DNA of 64,000 bases from Zeimonas sp046347945 (GTDB lineage: Bacteria; Pseudomonadota; Gammaproteobacteria; Burkholderiales; Burkholderiaceae_E): assembly GCA_046347945.1 (NCBI GenBank), contig JAXMFB010000006.1, positions 180,894-244,893 of the forward strand, read 5' to 3'. A program made the position numbers and the translations under genes. Below the pieces are notes generated by a model. It did no database searches, was not told the origin of the DNA, and saw only the letters and a program-made list of their open reading frames with translations. Below are positions 47,988 through 56,558 of this stretch, piece after piece. Each line of letters opens with the position of its first letter. Position 1 is the stretch's first letter.

Positions 47988-48947
47988 TCAGTGGGCGAAC
48001 TTCACTCCGCGCTCCTCGAAGTACTTGCGCGCGCCGGGGTGGAACGGGATCGGCGAACCGGCGGCCTGCGCGTCGAGCGTGATGTTCTTCGCCTCGCGGT
48101 GCACGGCGACGAGCTCGTCCTTCTTCTCGATCAGCGTCTTGACGATCGTGTACGCCTGCTGGTCGCTCATCTTCCGGTCGGCCACCAGCAGGTTCCAGAC
48201 GTCGAGGTTGCCGACGTCGGCCGTCTGGCCCTTGTAGGTATTGGCCGGGATCGTGCCCTTCACGTAGAGCGGCCCCCACTTCTTGTTCATCGCGTCGGCG
48301 TACTGCGCGTGGTCGATCAGCTTCAGCGTGATGCCGGGCGTCGTCGCGAGGTCGGTGATCGCCGCGGTGGGCAGGCCACCGACCCAGATCAGCGCGTCGA
48401 TCTTGCGGTCCTTGATCGCGTTGACCCCTTCGGCGACGGACAGGCGCTCGCGCTGCACGTCCTTGTCGACGCCGGCGGCCTCGAGCAGCCGCAGCGCCAT
48501 CACCTCGGTGCCGCTGTTGGGCTCGCCGGTGGAGATGCGCTTGCCCTTGAGGTCGGCGAGCGTCTTGATGCCGCTCGCCTCGGTGGTGACGACGTGCATC
48601 TTGTTCGGATACAGCACCATCAGCGTGCGCGCCTCGACCTTCTTCTCCTTGAACTTGGCCAGGCCGCTGACCGCGTCATAGGCGGCGTCGGCCATCGTGA
48701 AGCCGAAGTCCTGCTTGCCCTGCCCGATCAGCTGCAGGTTGGCGACCGAAGCGCCGGTGACCTCGGCCGTCGCCTCCCAGCCCGGCACGTACTTCGACAG
48801 GATCGCGGCCATGCCGCCCCCCATCGGGTAGTAGACGCCCCCGGTGCCGCCGGTGCCGATCGACAGGCGCGTACTCTGCGCCGAGGCCAGCGCGGCGACG
48901 CCGAGCGCGGCCGCGACCAGGATGCCCTTCACGATTCCTTTCATCAT
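47988..48947 (-). CDS. TAXI family TRAP transporter solute receptor
   Basis: A 319-residue periplasmic receptor. It has a Sec signal (MMKGIVKGILVAAALGVAAL, cleavage after ALASA), followed by the TAXI hallmark LSIGTGGTGGVYYPMGGG. Later patterns include GRISTGEPNSGTEVMALRLL-like sequence. I chose the first of two ATGs (48947), 7 bases after GAGGAG. TAXI receptors bind glutamate, 2-oxoglutarate or similar acids in studied cases; the ligand here is unknown. Confidence 0.92.
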   Translation of the reverse strand: MMKGIVKGILVAAALGVAALASAQSTRLSIGTGGTGGVYYPMGGGMAAILSKYVPGWEATAEVTGASVANLQLIGQGKQDFGFTMADAAYDAVSGLAKFKEKKVEARTLMVLYPNKMHVVTTEASGIKTLADLKGKRISTGEPNSGTEVMALRLLEAAGVDKDVQRERLSVAEGVNAIKDRKIDALIWVGGLPTAAITDLATTPGITLKLIDHAQYADAMNKKWGPLYVKGTIPANTYKGQTADVGNLDVWNLLVADRKMSDQQAYTIVKTLIEKKDELVAVHREAKNITLDAQAAGSPIPFHPGARKYFEERGVKFAH

Positions 48948-49043
48948 CTGCTCACTCCTCGAGTCGGTAACCTGCGGATGATAAGGCCCGCCCCGCGGCA
49001 TCGCGCTCAGGGTATCCCCCGAGCCGCGCGCAGGGTCGATCGG

Positions 49044-49049
49044 TATAAT
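49044..49049 (+). promoter_or_regulatory. Possible -10 element for the CNNM gene
   Basis: A perfect TATAAT 150 bases before the CNNM start, in the 251-base gap between the divergent TAXI receptor and CNNM genes. The -35 is weak. The flanking bases resemble those around the argH -10 at 44471. Confidence 0.4.
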
Positions 49050-49198
49050 CCGGGCGTCCACAGCCTTCTCCGGTCCGGCGGCCTCCCCTCGCGGCAGCCC
49101 GCCAGGGCCGACCGAATGTACGTACCCGTGCCGCGATCGCTTCGTCGCGACGCCCTGCCGCCTTGCCGGCCGTGCTCGCTTCCAGCGCGGATCGCCTG

Positions 49199-50524
49199 AT
49201 GGAAATCGCGATCCTCCTCGCGCTGATCGTGCTCAACGGCCTGCTCGCGATGGCCGAGATCGCACTGGTCACCGCCCGCAAGGCGCGCCTGCAGAAGCAG
49301 GTCGACGACGGCGACCGGCTGGCCGCGGCCGCGATCGCGCTGGGCTCGGACCCGAACCGTTTCCTTTCGACGATCCAGATCGGGATCACGTCGATCGGCA
49401 TCCTGAACGGCATCTTCGGCGAGGCCGCGCTCGCGGCGCCGTTCGCCGAATGGCTCGAGAGCCTGGGCGTACGCCCGCCCTGGGCCGGCTACGCGGCCAC
49501 CGCGCTGGTGGTCGTCGTCGTCACCTACGTGTCGATCGTCGTCGGCGAGCTCGTGCCCAAGCGGCTCGGCCAGATCAACCCGGAAGGCATCGCGCGGATG
49601 GTCGCGCATCCGATGACGCTGCTGGCCACCGTGTCCAAGCCGTTCGTGCGCCTGCTCTCGGTGTCCACCGAGCTGGTCCTGCGCGGACTCGGCGCGCGCA
49701 GCGACAGCGTGCCCTCGGTCACCGAGGAGGAGATCCACGCGCTGCTCGCCGAGGGCTCGGACGCCGGCGTCATCGAGCAGACCGAGCACGCGATGGTGCG
49801 CAACGTGTTCCGCCTCGACGATCGCCAGATCTCGTCGCTGATGATCCCGCGCGCCGACATCGTCTGGCTCGACGTCGCCGACCCACTGCCGATCAACCTC
49901 GCGAAAGTCGCCGACACCGCGCACTCGCGGTTTCCGGTCTGCCGCGACGGGCCCGACGAGATCCTCGGTTTCGTCCACACCAAGCAGCTGCTCGCCCAGT
50001 CGCTGCGCGGCGCGCCGATCGACCTCACGCAGGGCCTGCACGAGATGCTGTACGTGCCGGAGACGCTGACCGGCATGGAACTGCTCGAGAATTTCCGCTC
50101 GTCGAACACCCAGATCGCGCTGGTGATCGACGAATACGGCGAGGTGCAGGGCCTGATCACGCTGCAGGACCTGATGGAAGCGATCACCGGCGAATTCGCC
50201 ACCGGCGACGAGGCCGACAGCTGGGCGCACCAGCGCGAGGACGGCTCGTGGCTGCTCGACGGCCTGATCCCGATCCCCGAACTGAAGGATCGCCTCGGGC
50301 TGCGCTCGCTGCCCGAGGAAGAGCGCGAACGCTACCAGGCGCTCAGCGGCATGCTGATGCTGATGCTCGGGCGCATGCCGCAGACCGGTGACACCGTCGC
50401 CTGGGAGAACTGGCGCTTCGAGGTCGTCGACATGGATGGCAAGCGGGTCGACAAGGTGCTGGCTACCCGGATCCCGCTCGCGGCGACTCCCGACGACGGT
50501 CCCGCCCAATCCGATCCGTCGTGA
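49199..50524 (+). CDS. CNNM/CorC (hemolysin-like) membrane protein with CBS domains
   Basis: A 441-residue protein of the family once called hemolysins and now linked to magnesium/cobalt or sodium-coupled transport. The N-terminal CNNM (DUF21) domain has about four membrane segments, with LNGLLAMAEIALVTARKARL and VGELVPKRLGQINPEGIA. Two CBS domains follow (SSLMIPRADIVWLD, QIALVIDEYGEVQGLITLQDL), and the CorC_HlyC domain ends the protein. I chose the ATG at 49199 at the first hydrophobic helix. It is followed by a small membrane protein gene after 13 bases. Confidence 0.9.
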   Translation: MEIAILLALIVLNGLLAMAEIALVTARKARLQKQVDDGDRLAAAAIALGSDPNRFLSTIQIGITSIGILNGIFGEAALAAPFAEWLESLGVRPPWAGYAATALVVVVVTYVSIVVGELVPKRLGQINPEGIARMVAHPMTLLATVSKPFVRLLSVSTELVLRGLGARSDSVPSVTEEEIHALLAEGSDAGVIEQTEHAMVRNVFRLDDRQISSLMIPRADIVWLDVADPLPINLAKVADTAHSRFPVCRDGPDEILGFVHTKQLLAQSLRGAPIDLTQGLHEMLYVPETLTGMELLENFRSSNTQIALVIDEYGEVQGLITLQDLMEAITGEFATGDEADSWAHQREDGSWLLDGLIPIPELKDRLGLRSLPEEERERYQALSGMLMLMLGRMPQTGDTVAWENWRFEVVDMDGKRVDKVLATRIPLAATPDDGPAQSDPS

Positions 50525-50537
50525 AGGACCCGCGCCG

Positions 50538-50834
50538 ATGATCGACTTCCTGCGTACGCTGCTGCGTCGCGTCATCGCCGTCGCCGCGCTGCTGTTCGGC
50601 GCACTGCTGGCCGCGCTCTTCGCGGCGCTCACCCTGGCGGCCGCACTCGCGATCGGCGCCGCGCTCTGGCTCGGCAGCCGCTTCGGCCTGCGCGCCACGC
50701 GGCGCGAGCCGCAGGGCCCCGAAGCGCCTCGCGGCCATGACGTGATCGACGTCGAGATGCGGGAGATCGAGCCCGGCCAGCAGGCCGATCGGCCCGGAAC
50801 CGCGGCCGAGGACAGGCAACGGCCGGAGCCGTGA
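50538..50834 (+). CDS. Small hypothetical membrane protein
   Basis: A 98-residue protein of unknown function. A single long hydrophobic Ala/Leu-rich stretch (about residues 10-50, possibly two helices) is followed by a charged, Pro/Glu-rich soluble tail. AAGGA lies 9 bases before the ATG, and the gene starts 13 bases after the CNNM stop, so it is probably co-transcribed and might modify that transporter. I do not recognise a family. Confidence 0.6.
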   Translation: MIDFLRTLLRRVIAVAALLFGALLAALFAALTLAAALAIGAALWLGSRFGLRATRREPQGPEAPRGHDVIDVEMREIEPGQQADRPGTAAEDRQRPEP

Positions 50835-50907
50835 GGGGAAACCCGCGCCGACCTCTCGGGACGCGGGACGCCCTCTTACAATGCGGGGTGCAGATGGGAC
50901 GGAGACG

Positions 50908-51528
50908 ATGAAAGCCTTGCTGAAATTCTCCCGCGCCGTGGACTGGCTGAACGCCCAGGTCGGCAAGTACGTGATCTGGCTGATCTTTGCCGCCACCGCG
51001 ATCAGCGCCCTGAATGCCATCGTGCGCAAGGCGTTCGACACCAGTTCGAACGCCTATCTCGAGGCCCAGTGGTATCTCTTCGCCTGGTCGTTCCTGGCCG
51101 CCGCCGGCTACACGCTGCTGCATCGCGAGCACGTGCGCATCGACGTCGTCAACAGCCACCTGCCCAAGACCGTGCGGGTGTGGATCGACATCATCGGATA
51201 CGCGCTGTTCCTGACTCCCATGTGCCTGGTGGCGCTGTACCTGTGCACACCGCAGGCGATCGACATGTTCGTATCCGGAGAAATGTCGGGCAACCCGGGC
51301 GGCCTGATCCGCTGGCCGGTATGGCTGGCACTTCCCGTGGGTTTCGGGCTGTTGCTGCTGCAGGGATGGTCTGAACTGATCAAGTGCATCGCCTTCCTCC
51401 GCGGTGCGGGTCCCGACCCGACCGAGAAGCGCACCGAGACGAGCGACGAGGAGGTGCTCGTCGAGGCCTTGCGCCAGCAATACGCCGACGGCGACAGCCG
51501 GGCCAATGCGCCGGCCCAGGCGCACTGA
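50908..51528 (+). CDS. TRAP transporter small permease subunit DctQ
   Basis: A 206-residue membrane protein with four hydrophobic helices and the DctQ pattern EAQWYLFAWSFLAAAGYTLL followed by REHVRIDVV. The small subunit supports folding and function of the large DctM channel. I chose the ATG at 50908 after GGAG. The charged C-terminal tail (TEKRTETSDEEVLVEAL) is longer than usual. The dctM gene follows after 20 bases; the likely receptor gene (dctP) is convergent further on. Confidence 0.9.
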   Translation: MKALLKFSRAVDWLNAQVGKYVIWLIFAATAISALNAIVRKAFDTSSNAYLEAQWYLFAWSFLAAAGYTLLHREHVRIDVVNSHLPKTVRVWIDIIGYALFLTPMCLVALYLCTPQAIDMFVSGEMSGNPGGLIRWPVWLALPVGFGLLLLQGWSELIKCIAFLRGAGPDPTEKRTETSDEEVLVEALRQQYADGDSRANAPAQAH

Positions 51529-51548
51529 CCGCGACCGGCGCCCGCACC

Positions 51549-53321
51549 ATGCAGTTCATTGCTGCCAACTTCGCCCCCGTCATGTTCGGGGGCCTGATCC
51601 TGTTCCTGATCCTCGGCTTTCCGGTCGCCTTCAGCCTGGGCGCCGCGGGGCTGTTCTTCGGCCTGCTCGGCGTCGCGCTCGACATCTTCCCGTCGGCCAT
51701 CCTGGCGGTGCTGCCGTTCCGGCTGATCGGCATCATGGCCAACGAGACGCTGCTGGCCGTGCCCTTCTTCACGCTGATGGGCCTGATCCTCGAGCGCAGC
51801 GGCATGGCCGAGGACCTGCTCGATTCGGTGGGACAGGTGTTCGGCCCCCTGCGCGGCGGCCTGGCGCTGGCCGTCATCTTCGTCGGCGCGATGCTGGCCG
51901 CCACCACGGGGGTCGTGGCGGCCTCGGTGATCTCGATGGGCCTGATCTCCCTGCCGATCATGCTGCGCTATGGCTACAGCCGCAGCCTGACCAGTGGCGT
52001 GATCGCGGCCTCGGGCACGCTGGCGCAGATCATTCCGCCGTCGCTGGTGCTGATCGTGCTGGCCGACCAGATGGGCAAGAGCGTGGGCGACATGTACAAG
52101 GGCGCCTTCGTTCCGGGTTTCGCGCTGATGGGCCTGTACGTGCTCTGGGTGGTCTTCCTGGCCATCTTCAAGCCGGGCGCGGTCCCGGCGCTCCCCCCGG
52201 GGGCACGCACGTTCCGGGAGCCCAACGGCAGCCATGGCTATCGCTCGCTCGCCGTGCTCGCTGCGCTGTCGGCCGCGGTGGCGGTGTCTCTCGGGCTGCA
52301 CATGGAAGCGGTCCACACCTGGTGGCAAGGCGAACTGGTCGAGCACGTACCGACCGACGAGAAGATCGTGGTGGCCATGTGCGGCGGCGTGTTCGTCGCA
52401 TGGCTGATCGCGGTCGTCAACCGGGTCACGCACCTGGGCCTGCTCTCGAAGCTGGCCGAGCGGGTGACCTTCGTGCTGATTCCGCCGCTGCTGCTGATCT
52501 TCCTGGTCCTGGGAACGATCTTCCTCGGCGTGGCCACCCCGACCGAGGGCGGCGCCATGGGCGCCATGGGCGCGCTCGTCATGGCGATGCTGCGCAGGCG
52601 CATCAGCTGGCAGCTGCTGAAACAGGCGCTGGCGTCGACCACCCGGTTGTCCTCGTTCGTCATGTTCATCCTGGTCGGCGCCACCATCTTCGGCATGGTG
52701 TTCCAGGCCGCCGACGGTCCGGTGTGGGTCGAACACCTCCTGGGCAAGCTGCCCGGCGGACAACTGGGCTTTCTCATCTTCGTGAACGTCCTGGTGTTCG
52801 TGCTGGCGTTCTTCCTCGATTTCTTCGAGCTCTCGTTCATCGTCGTGCCGGTGCTCGCGCCGATCGCGGACAAGATGGGGATCGACCTGATCTGGTTCGG
52901 CGTGCTGCTCGCGGTCAACATGCAGACCTCGTTCATGCACCCGCCGTTCGGTTTCGCGCTGTTCTACCTGCGTTCGGTCGCCCCCGACAAACCCTACGTC
53001 GACCACGTCACCGGCAAGACGATGGATCCGGTCACGACGATGCAGATCTACAAGGGCGCCATTCCGTTCCTGGTCCTTCAGTTGACGATGGTCGCGATCC
53101 TGATCGCGTTCCCTGGCCTGGTCACCGGCAACCTCGACAAGAAGCCCGCCGGCGACATGGAGGCGGTCGGCACGCGGATCCTGCAGCAACTCGAGAGTGC
53201 GCCGGGCTTCGACGCGGGCGCGCCGGAGTCTGGCGACGCCGACAGCGCGGACACGCCGCCGCAGGACGAGCGCGAGGACGATCCGCTGAAGGCTCTGGAG
53301 AAGCCGATCGACAAGCCGTAG
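51549..53321 (+). CDS. TRAP transporter large permease subunit DctM
   Basis: A 590-residue large TRAP channel, longer than typical DctM (about 430). The core motifs are ETLLAVPFFTLMGLILERSGM, GAMLAATTGVVAASVISMG, SGTLAQIIPPSLVLIVLADQ and TPTEGGAMGAMGAL. The extra length comes from a central loop (about residues 215-300) and an acidic C-terminal tail (PQDEREDDPLKALEKP). This long form is typical of TRAP systems using TakP-like receptors, which take up 2-oxo acids and mannitol- or aromatic-type anions. Confidence 0.92.
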   Translation: MQFIAANFAPVMFGGLILFLILGFPVAFSLGAAGLFFGLLGVALDIFPSAILAVLPFRLIGIMANETLLAVPFFTLMGLILERSGMAEDLLDSVGQVFGPLRGGLALAVIFVGAMLAATTGVVAASVISMGLISLPIMLRYGYSRSLTSGVIAASGTLAQIIPPSLVLIVLADQMGKSVGDMYKGAFVPGFALMGLYVLWVVFLAIFKPGAVPALPPGARTFREPNGSHGYRSLAVLAALSAAVAVSLGLHMEAVHTWWQGELVEHVPTDEKIVVAMCGGVFVAWLIAVVNRVTHLGLLSKLAERVTFVLIPPLLLIFLVLGTIFLGVATPTEGGAMGAMGALVMAMLRRRISWQLLKQALASTTRLSSFVMFILVGATIFGMVFQAADGPVWVEHLLGKLPGGQLGFLIFVNVLVFVLAFFLDFFELSFIVVPVLAPIADKMGIDLIWFGVLLAVNMQTSFMHPPFGFALFYLRSVAPDKPYVDHVTGKTMDPVTTMQIYKGAIPFLVLQLTMVAILIAFPGLVTGNLDKKPAGDMEAVGTRILQQLESAPGFDAGAPESGDADSADTPPQDEREDDPLKALEKPIDKP

Positions 53322-53381
53322 CGCGCACCGGGCGCGACCGGCCCGTATCGCGGACCGCAGGCCCGCTCTCGACTCGACATG

Positions 53382-53415
53382 AAAAACCGCGGCCCGGGGC
53401 CGCGGTCTCTTTCTT
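53382..53415. terminator. Bidirectional Rho-independent terminator between dctM and dctP
   Basis: CCGCGGCC (53387-53394) and GGCCGCGG (53398-53405) form a perfect 8-bp stem with a 3-base loop. On the minus strand it is followed by GGTTTTTC (AAAAACC on plus), and on the plus strand by TCTCTTTCTT. It fits the end of both convergent genes and is the best classical terminator in the window. Confidence 0.85.
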
Positions 53416-53446
53416 CGAGGGCGGCACAGCCGCCCCTGGTGCTGCG

Positions 53447-54529
53447 TCAGATCTTCAGCGAAGCCATCGACTGCGTGAACTGCAGCTCGGACACGCGGTT
53501 CCAGAGGATCTGGTCGCGCTGGAAGGCGCGCATGTCGTCGAAGATCTTCTTGAACTCTGGCGACTTGGCCGAGTGCTCCGCATACACTTCCTGCGCGGCC
53601 TTGAAGCCGGCCTCGACGACGCTCTTCGGGAACGGCAGGAACTTGATGCCGCTGGCGACGATGCGCTTCAGCGCGGGCGGGTTGAGCGCGAGGTACTTGG
53701 TCGTGCCGTCGTTGTAGGCCACCGCCGCCGCCGCCCGCACGATCGCCTGGTTCTCGGGCGACAGCTTGGCGAATGCCTTCTTGTTGATGAAGAACTCGAG
53801 GTCCGCGCCGCCTTCCCACCACGCGTTGTAGTAGTAGAACTTGGTGACCTTGTTGTAGCCGAGCTTCTCATCGTCGTACGGGCCGACGAATTCGGCCGCG
53901 TCGAGCGTGCCTTTTTCCAGCGCCTGGTACACCTCGCCACCGGGCATGTTCTGCGCGACCACGCCCAGCTTGGCCATCGACTCACCGAACACGCCGCCAC
54001 CCAGGCGCATCTTCAGGCCCTTGAGGTCCTCCGGCGACTTGATTTCCTTGCGGAACCAACCACCCATCTGGCTGCCGGTGTTCAGCGCACTCAGCGTGAA
54101 GAAGTTGTACTTGGAGAACACCTCGTCGAGCAGCTTGCGCCCGTTGCCCTGCTCCTTCCATGCCAGGTTCTGGTTGGCGGTCAGGCCGAACGGCACCGCG
54201 CAGCTGAACGCGAAGACCGGGTCCTTGCCGGTGTAGTAGTAGGCCGCCGTCTCGCCCATCTCGATCGTGTCGTTGGCCAGCGCATCGACGATGCCGAAAG
54301 GCGGAATCAGCTCGCCGGCCGCGTGCACCGACACTTCGAACTTGCCGCCCGAGAGCGCCTTGACGGTCTCGGAGAATTTCACCGCGCAACCGTGCAGCGT
54401 TTCGAGCGCCTTCGGGAAGCTCGTGGCGAGCCGCCAGCGCACTGCCTCCTGCGCGCGCACGGCCGGCGCCACGCCGGCGGCCAGGATGCCGGCCATCCCG
54501 GCATTCTTGATCACGGAACGTCGATCCAT
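53447..54529 (-). CDS. TRAP transporter substrate-binding protein DctP, TakP-like (2-oxo-acid type)
   Basis: A 360-residue periplasmic receptor. The N-terminus MDRRSVIKNAGMAGILAAG has a twin-arginine-like signal, common in this branch. Motifs such as LATSFPKALETLHGCAVKF, NTGSQMGGWFRKEIKSP and EFVGPYDDEKLGYNKVTKFYYY resemble TakP of Rhodobacter, which binds pyruvate and other 2-oxo acids. It is convergent with dctQM, with a shared terminator, rather than in their operon. It lies downstream of lpdA-aceF-aceE, which suggests pyruvate-type uptake; that link is an inference. Confidence 0.88.
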   Translation of the reverse strand: MDRRSVIKNAGMAGILAAGVAPAVRAQEAVRWRLATSFPKALETLHGCAVKFSETVKALSGGKFEVSVHAAGELIPPFGIVDALANDTIEMGETAAYYYTGKDPVFAFSCAVPFGLTANQNLAWKEQGNGRKLLDEVFSKYNFFTLSALNTGSQMGGWFRKEIKSPEDLKGLKMRLGGGVFGESMAKLGVVAQNMPGGEVYQALEKGTLDAAEFVGPYDDEKLGYNKVTKFYYYNAWWEGGADLEFFINKKAFAKLSPENQAIVRAAAAVAYNDGTTKYLALNPPALKRIVASGIKFLPFPKSVVEAGFKAAQEVYAEHSAKSPEFKKIFDDMRAFQRDQILWNRVSELQFTQSMASLKI

Positions 54530-54671
54530 CGTGTATTGCTCCAGTTTTCGTTGATGAAGGGCCACCAACGTACGGCCCGGGATAACCCTGATGATCATGC
54601 CCGCCAGGCGGGACATGCGCGAAGTGTAAACGCGTTCGACGCGCGAAGGCGCGACGCTCGCCGGATCGGCG

Positions 54672-54687
54672 ATCCCGCACGCGGGAT
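54672..54687 (-). terminator. Stem-loop just downstream of lpdA
   Basis: ATCCCGC and GCGGGAT form a 7-bp stem with a 2-base loop, 5 bases after the lpdA stop. There is no T-run. It may mark the end of the aceE-aceF-lpdA transcript before dctP. Confidence 0.35.
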
Positions 54688-54692
54688 TCCGC

Positions 54693-56534
54693 TCAACGCT
54701 TGCGCCTCGGGAGGAGGTCGGTACAGGTGCCCTCGAAGACCTCGGCGGCCTGCCCGATCGACTCGCCGAGCGTCGGATGCGGATGGATCGTGCGTCCGAT
54801 GTCGGTGGCGTCGGCGCCCATCTCGATCGCCAGCGCGATCTCGCCGATCATGTCGCCGGCGTGCGTGCCGACGATCGCACCGCCGACGATCCGATGCGTC
54901 TGCTCGTCGAACAGCAACTTGGTAAATCCCTCGTCGCGCGCATTGGCAATCGCGCGCGCCGACGCCGACCACGGGAACACGGCCTTGCCCACCGCGAGCC
55001 CCTGCGCGCGCGCCTCGTCCTCGGTCAGCCCCGCCCAGGCGACCTCGGGGTCGGTATAGGCCACCGACGGAATCACGCGCGCGTCGAAGAAGCTCTTCTC
55101 GCCAGCGGCCGCCTCGGCCGCGACGTGCCCCTGGTGCACCGCCTTGTGCGCCAGCATCGGCGCACCGACGATGTCGCCGATCGCGAACAGGTGCGGCACG
55201 TTGGTGCGCATCTGCCAGTCGACCGCGATGAATCCGCGCTCGTCGACCGCGATGCCGGCGTGCTCGGCGCCGATCTTGCGGCCATTCGGCGCGCGCCCGA
55301 CCGCGCCGAGCACCAGGTCGTAGACCTGCGGCTCGGCCGGCGCGCCCTCGCCCTCGAACCAGACGCGGATACCCTCGTCGGCGGCCTCCGCGCGGACCGT
55401 CTTCGTGCGCAGCATCACGCGGTCGAAGCGCTTCTCGTTGTGCCGCTGCCAGACCTTCACCAGGTCGCGATCGGCGCCGGTCATCAGCCCGTCGAGCATC
55501 TCGACCACGTCGATGCGCGCACCCAGCGTCGAGTAGACGGTAGCCATCTCGAGGCCGATGATGCCGCCGCCGATCACCAGCATCCGCTTCGGCAGCGACG
55601 GAAGCTCGAGCGCGCCGGTGGAGTCGACGATGCGCGGATCCTCGGGCAGGAACGGCAGCCGCGCCGGCATCGACCCGGCAGCCACGATCGCCTGCTCGAA
55701 GCGCACGACCTGCTTCTCGCCGGTCTTGTCCTGGCCCTCGCCGGTGGTGAGCTCGACCTCGACGTGGTGCGCGTCGAGGAAATGGCCGTAACCGCGCACG
55801 ACGCGCACCTTGCGCGACTTCGCCATCCCGGCAAGCCCGCCGGTGAGCTTGCCCACCACCGCCGACTTGTGGGCGCGCAGGCGATCGAGGTCGATGCGCG
55901 GCGCGTCGAACTCGATGCCTGCCCGGGCGAAATGACGGGCCTCGTCGATCACCGACGCGACGTGCAACAGCGCCTTCGACGGGATGCAGCCGACGTTCAG
56001 GCACACGCCGCCCAGCATCGCGTAGCGCTCGACCAGCACCGTATCGAGCCCGAGATCGACGGCGCGGAATGCCGCCGAATAGCCGCCGGGGCCGCCGCCC
56101 AGCACGAGCATCCGGCATTCGAGGTCGGCCCGGATGCCGGCTGCGCCGGCCTGCGGCGCGGGCCCGGGGGACGCTGCGGCCGCGGACGCGACGCTTGCGA
56201 CCGGCGCAAGCGCGGCGCTCGCGGCGGGCGCCGCCGGAGCGATCGCGGCAGCCGCTGCCGGGGCAGCCGCAGCGGGCGACTCGCCCTGCCCGGCCTCGAC
56301 GTCGAGTTCGAGCATCACCGATCCCTGCGACACCTTGTCGCCGATCCTGACTCTCAGTGCCTTCACGACGCCGGCCGCCGGCGAAGGGATCTCCATCGAC
56401 GCCTTGTCGGACTCGACGGTGATCAGCGACTGCTCGACCTTCACCGGGTCGCCCGCTTTCACGAGCACCTCGATGACTTCGACGTCCTTGAAATCGCCGA
56501 TGTCGGGCACCTTCACTTCGATCGTCTGGCTCAT
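54693..56534 (-). CDS. lpdA: Dihydrolipoamide dehydrogenase (E3) with N-terminal lipoyl domain
   Basis: A 613-residue E3 of the pyruvate dehydrogenase complex that reoxidises dihydrolipoamide with NAD+. Residues 1-80 are a biotinyl-lipoyl domain with the lipoylated Lys44 (VESDKASME). An Ala/Pro linker leads to the flavoprotein: FAD site LGGGPGGYSAAF, redox pair CLNVGC, NAD site GGGIIGLEMATVY and C-terminal HPHPTLGESI with the catalytic His. The lipoyl-E3 form is known from Neisseria, Ralstonia and relatives. It lies 24 bases after aceF. Confidence 0.95.
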   Translation of the reverse strand: MSQTIEVKVPDIGDFKDVEVIEVLVKAGDPVKVEQSLITVESDKASMEIPSPAAGVVKALRVRIGDKVSQGSVMLELDVEAGQGESPAAAAPAAAAAIAPAAPAASAALAPVASVASAAAASPGPAPQAGAAGIRADLECRMLVLGGGPGGYSAAFRAVDLGLDTVLVERYAMLGGVCLNVGCIPSKALLHVASVIDEARHFARAGIEFDAPRIDLDRLRAHKSAVVGKLTGGLAGMAKSRKVRVVRGYGHFLDAHHVEVELTTGEGQDKTGEKQVVRFEQAIVAAGSMPARLPFLPEDPRIVDSTGALELPSLPKRMLVIGGGIIGLEMATVYSTLGARIDVVEMLDGLMTGADRDLVKVWQRHNEKRFDRVMLRTKTVRAEAADEGIRVWFEGEGAPAEPQVYDLVLGAVGRAPNGRKIGAEHAGIAVDERGFIAVDWQMRTNVPHLFAIGDIVGAPMLAHKAVHQGHVAAEAAAGEKSFFDARVIPSVAYTDPEVAWAGLTEDEARAQGLAVGKAVFPWSASARAIANARDEGFTKLLFDEQTHRIVGGAIVGTHAGDMIGEIALAIEMGADATDIGRTIHPHPTLGESIGQAAEVFEGTCTDLLPRRKR

Positions 56535-56558
56535 GGGCGACTCGTTGCGGTGTCGGGA

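Noticed and set aside
48948..49061. Longer N-terminus for the TAXI receptor
   Set aside because: The extra 38 codons precede a good ribosome site and a normal signal peptide and would hide the signal.
51404..54925. Open frame of about 1170 codons on the plus strand across the dctQ end, dctM and dctP
   Set aside because: It is an off-frame shadow of dctM and antisense to dctP; the real proteins are in other frames with clear membrane and receptor motifs.
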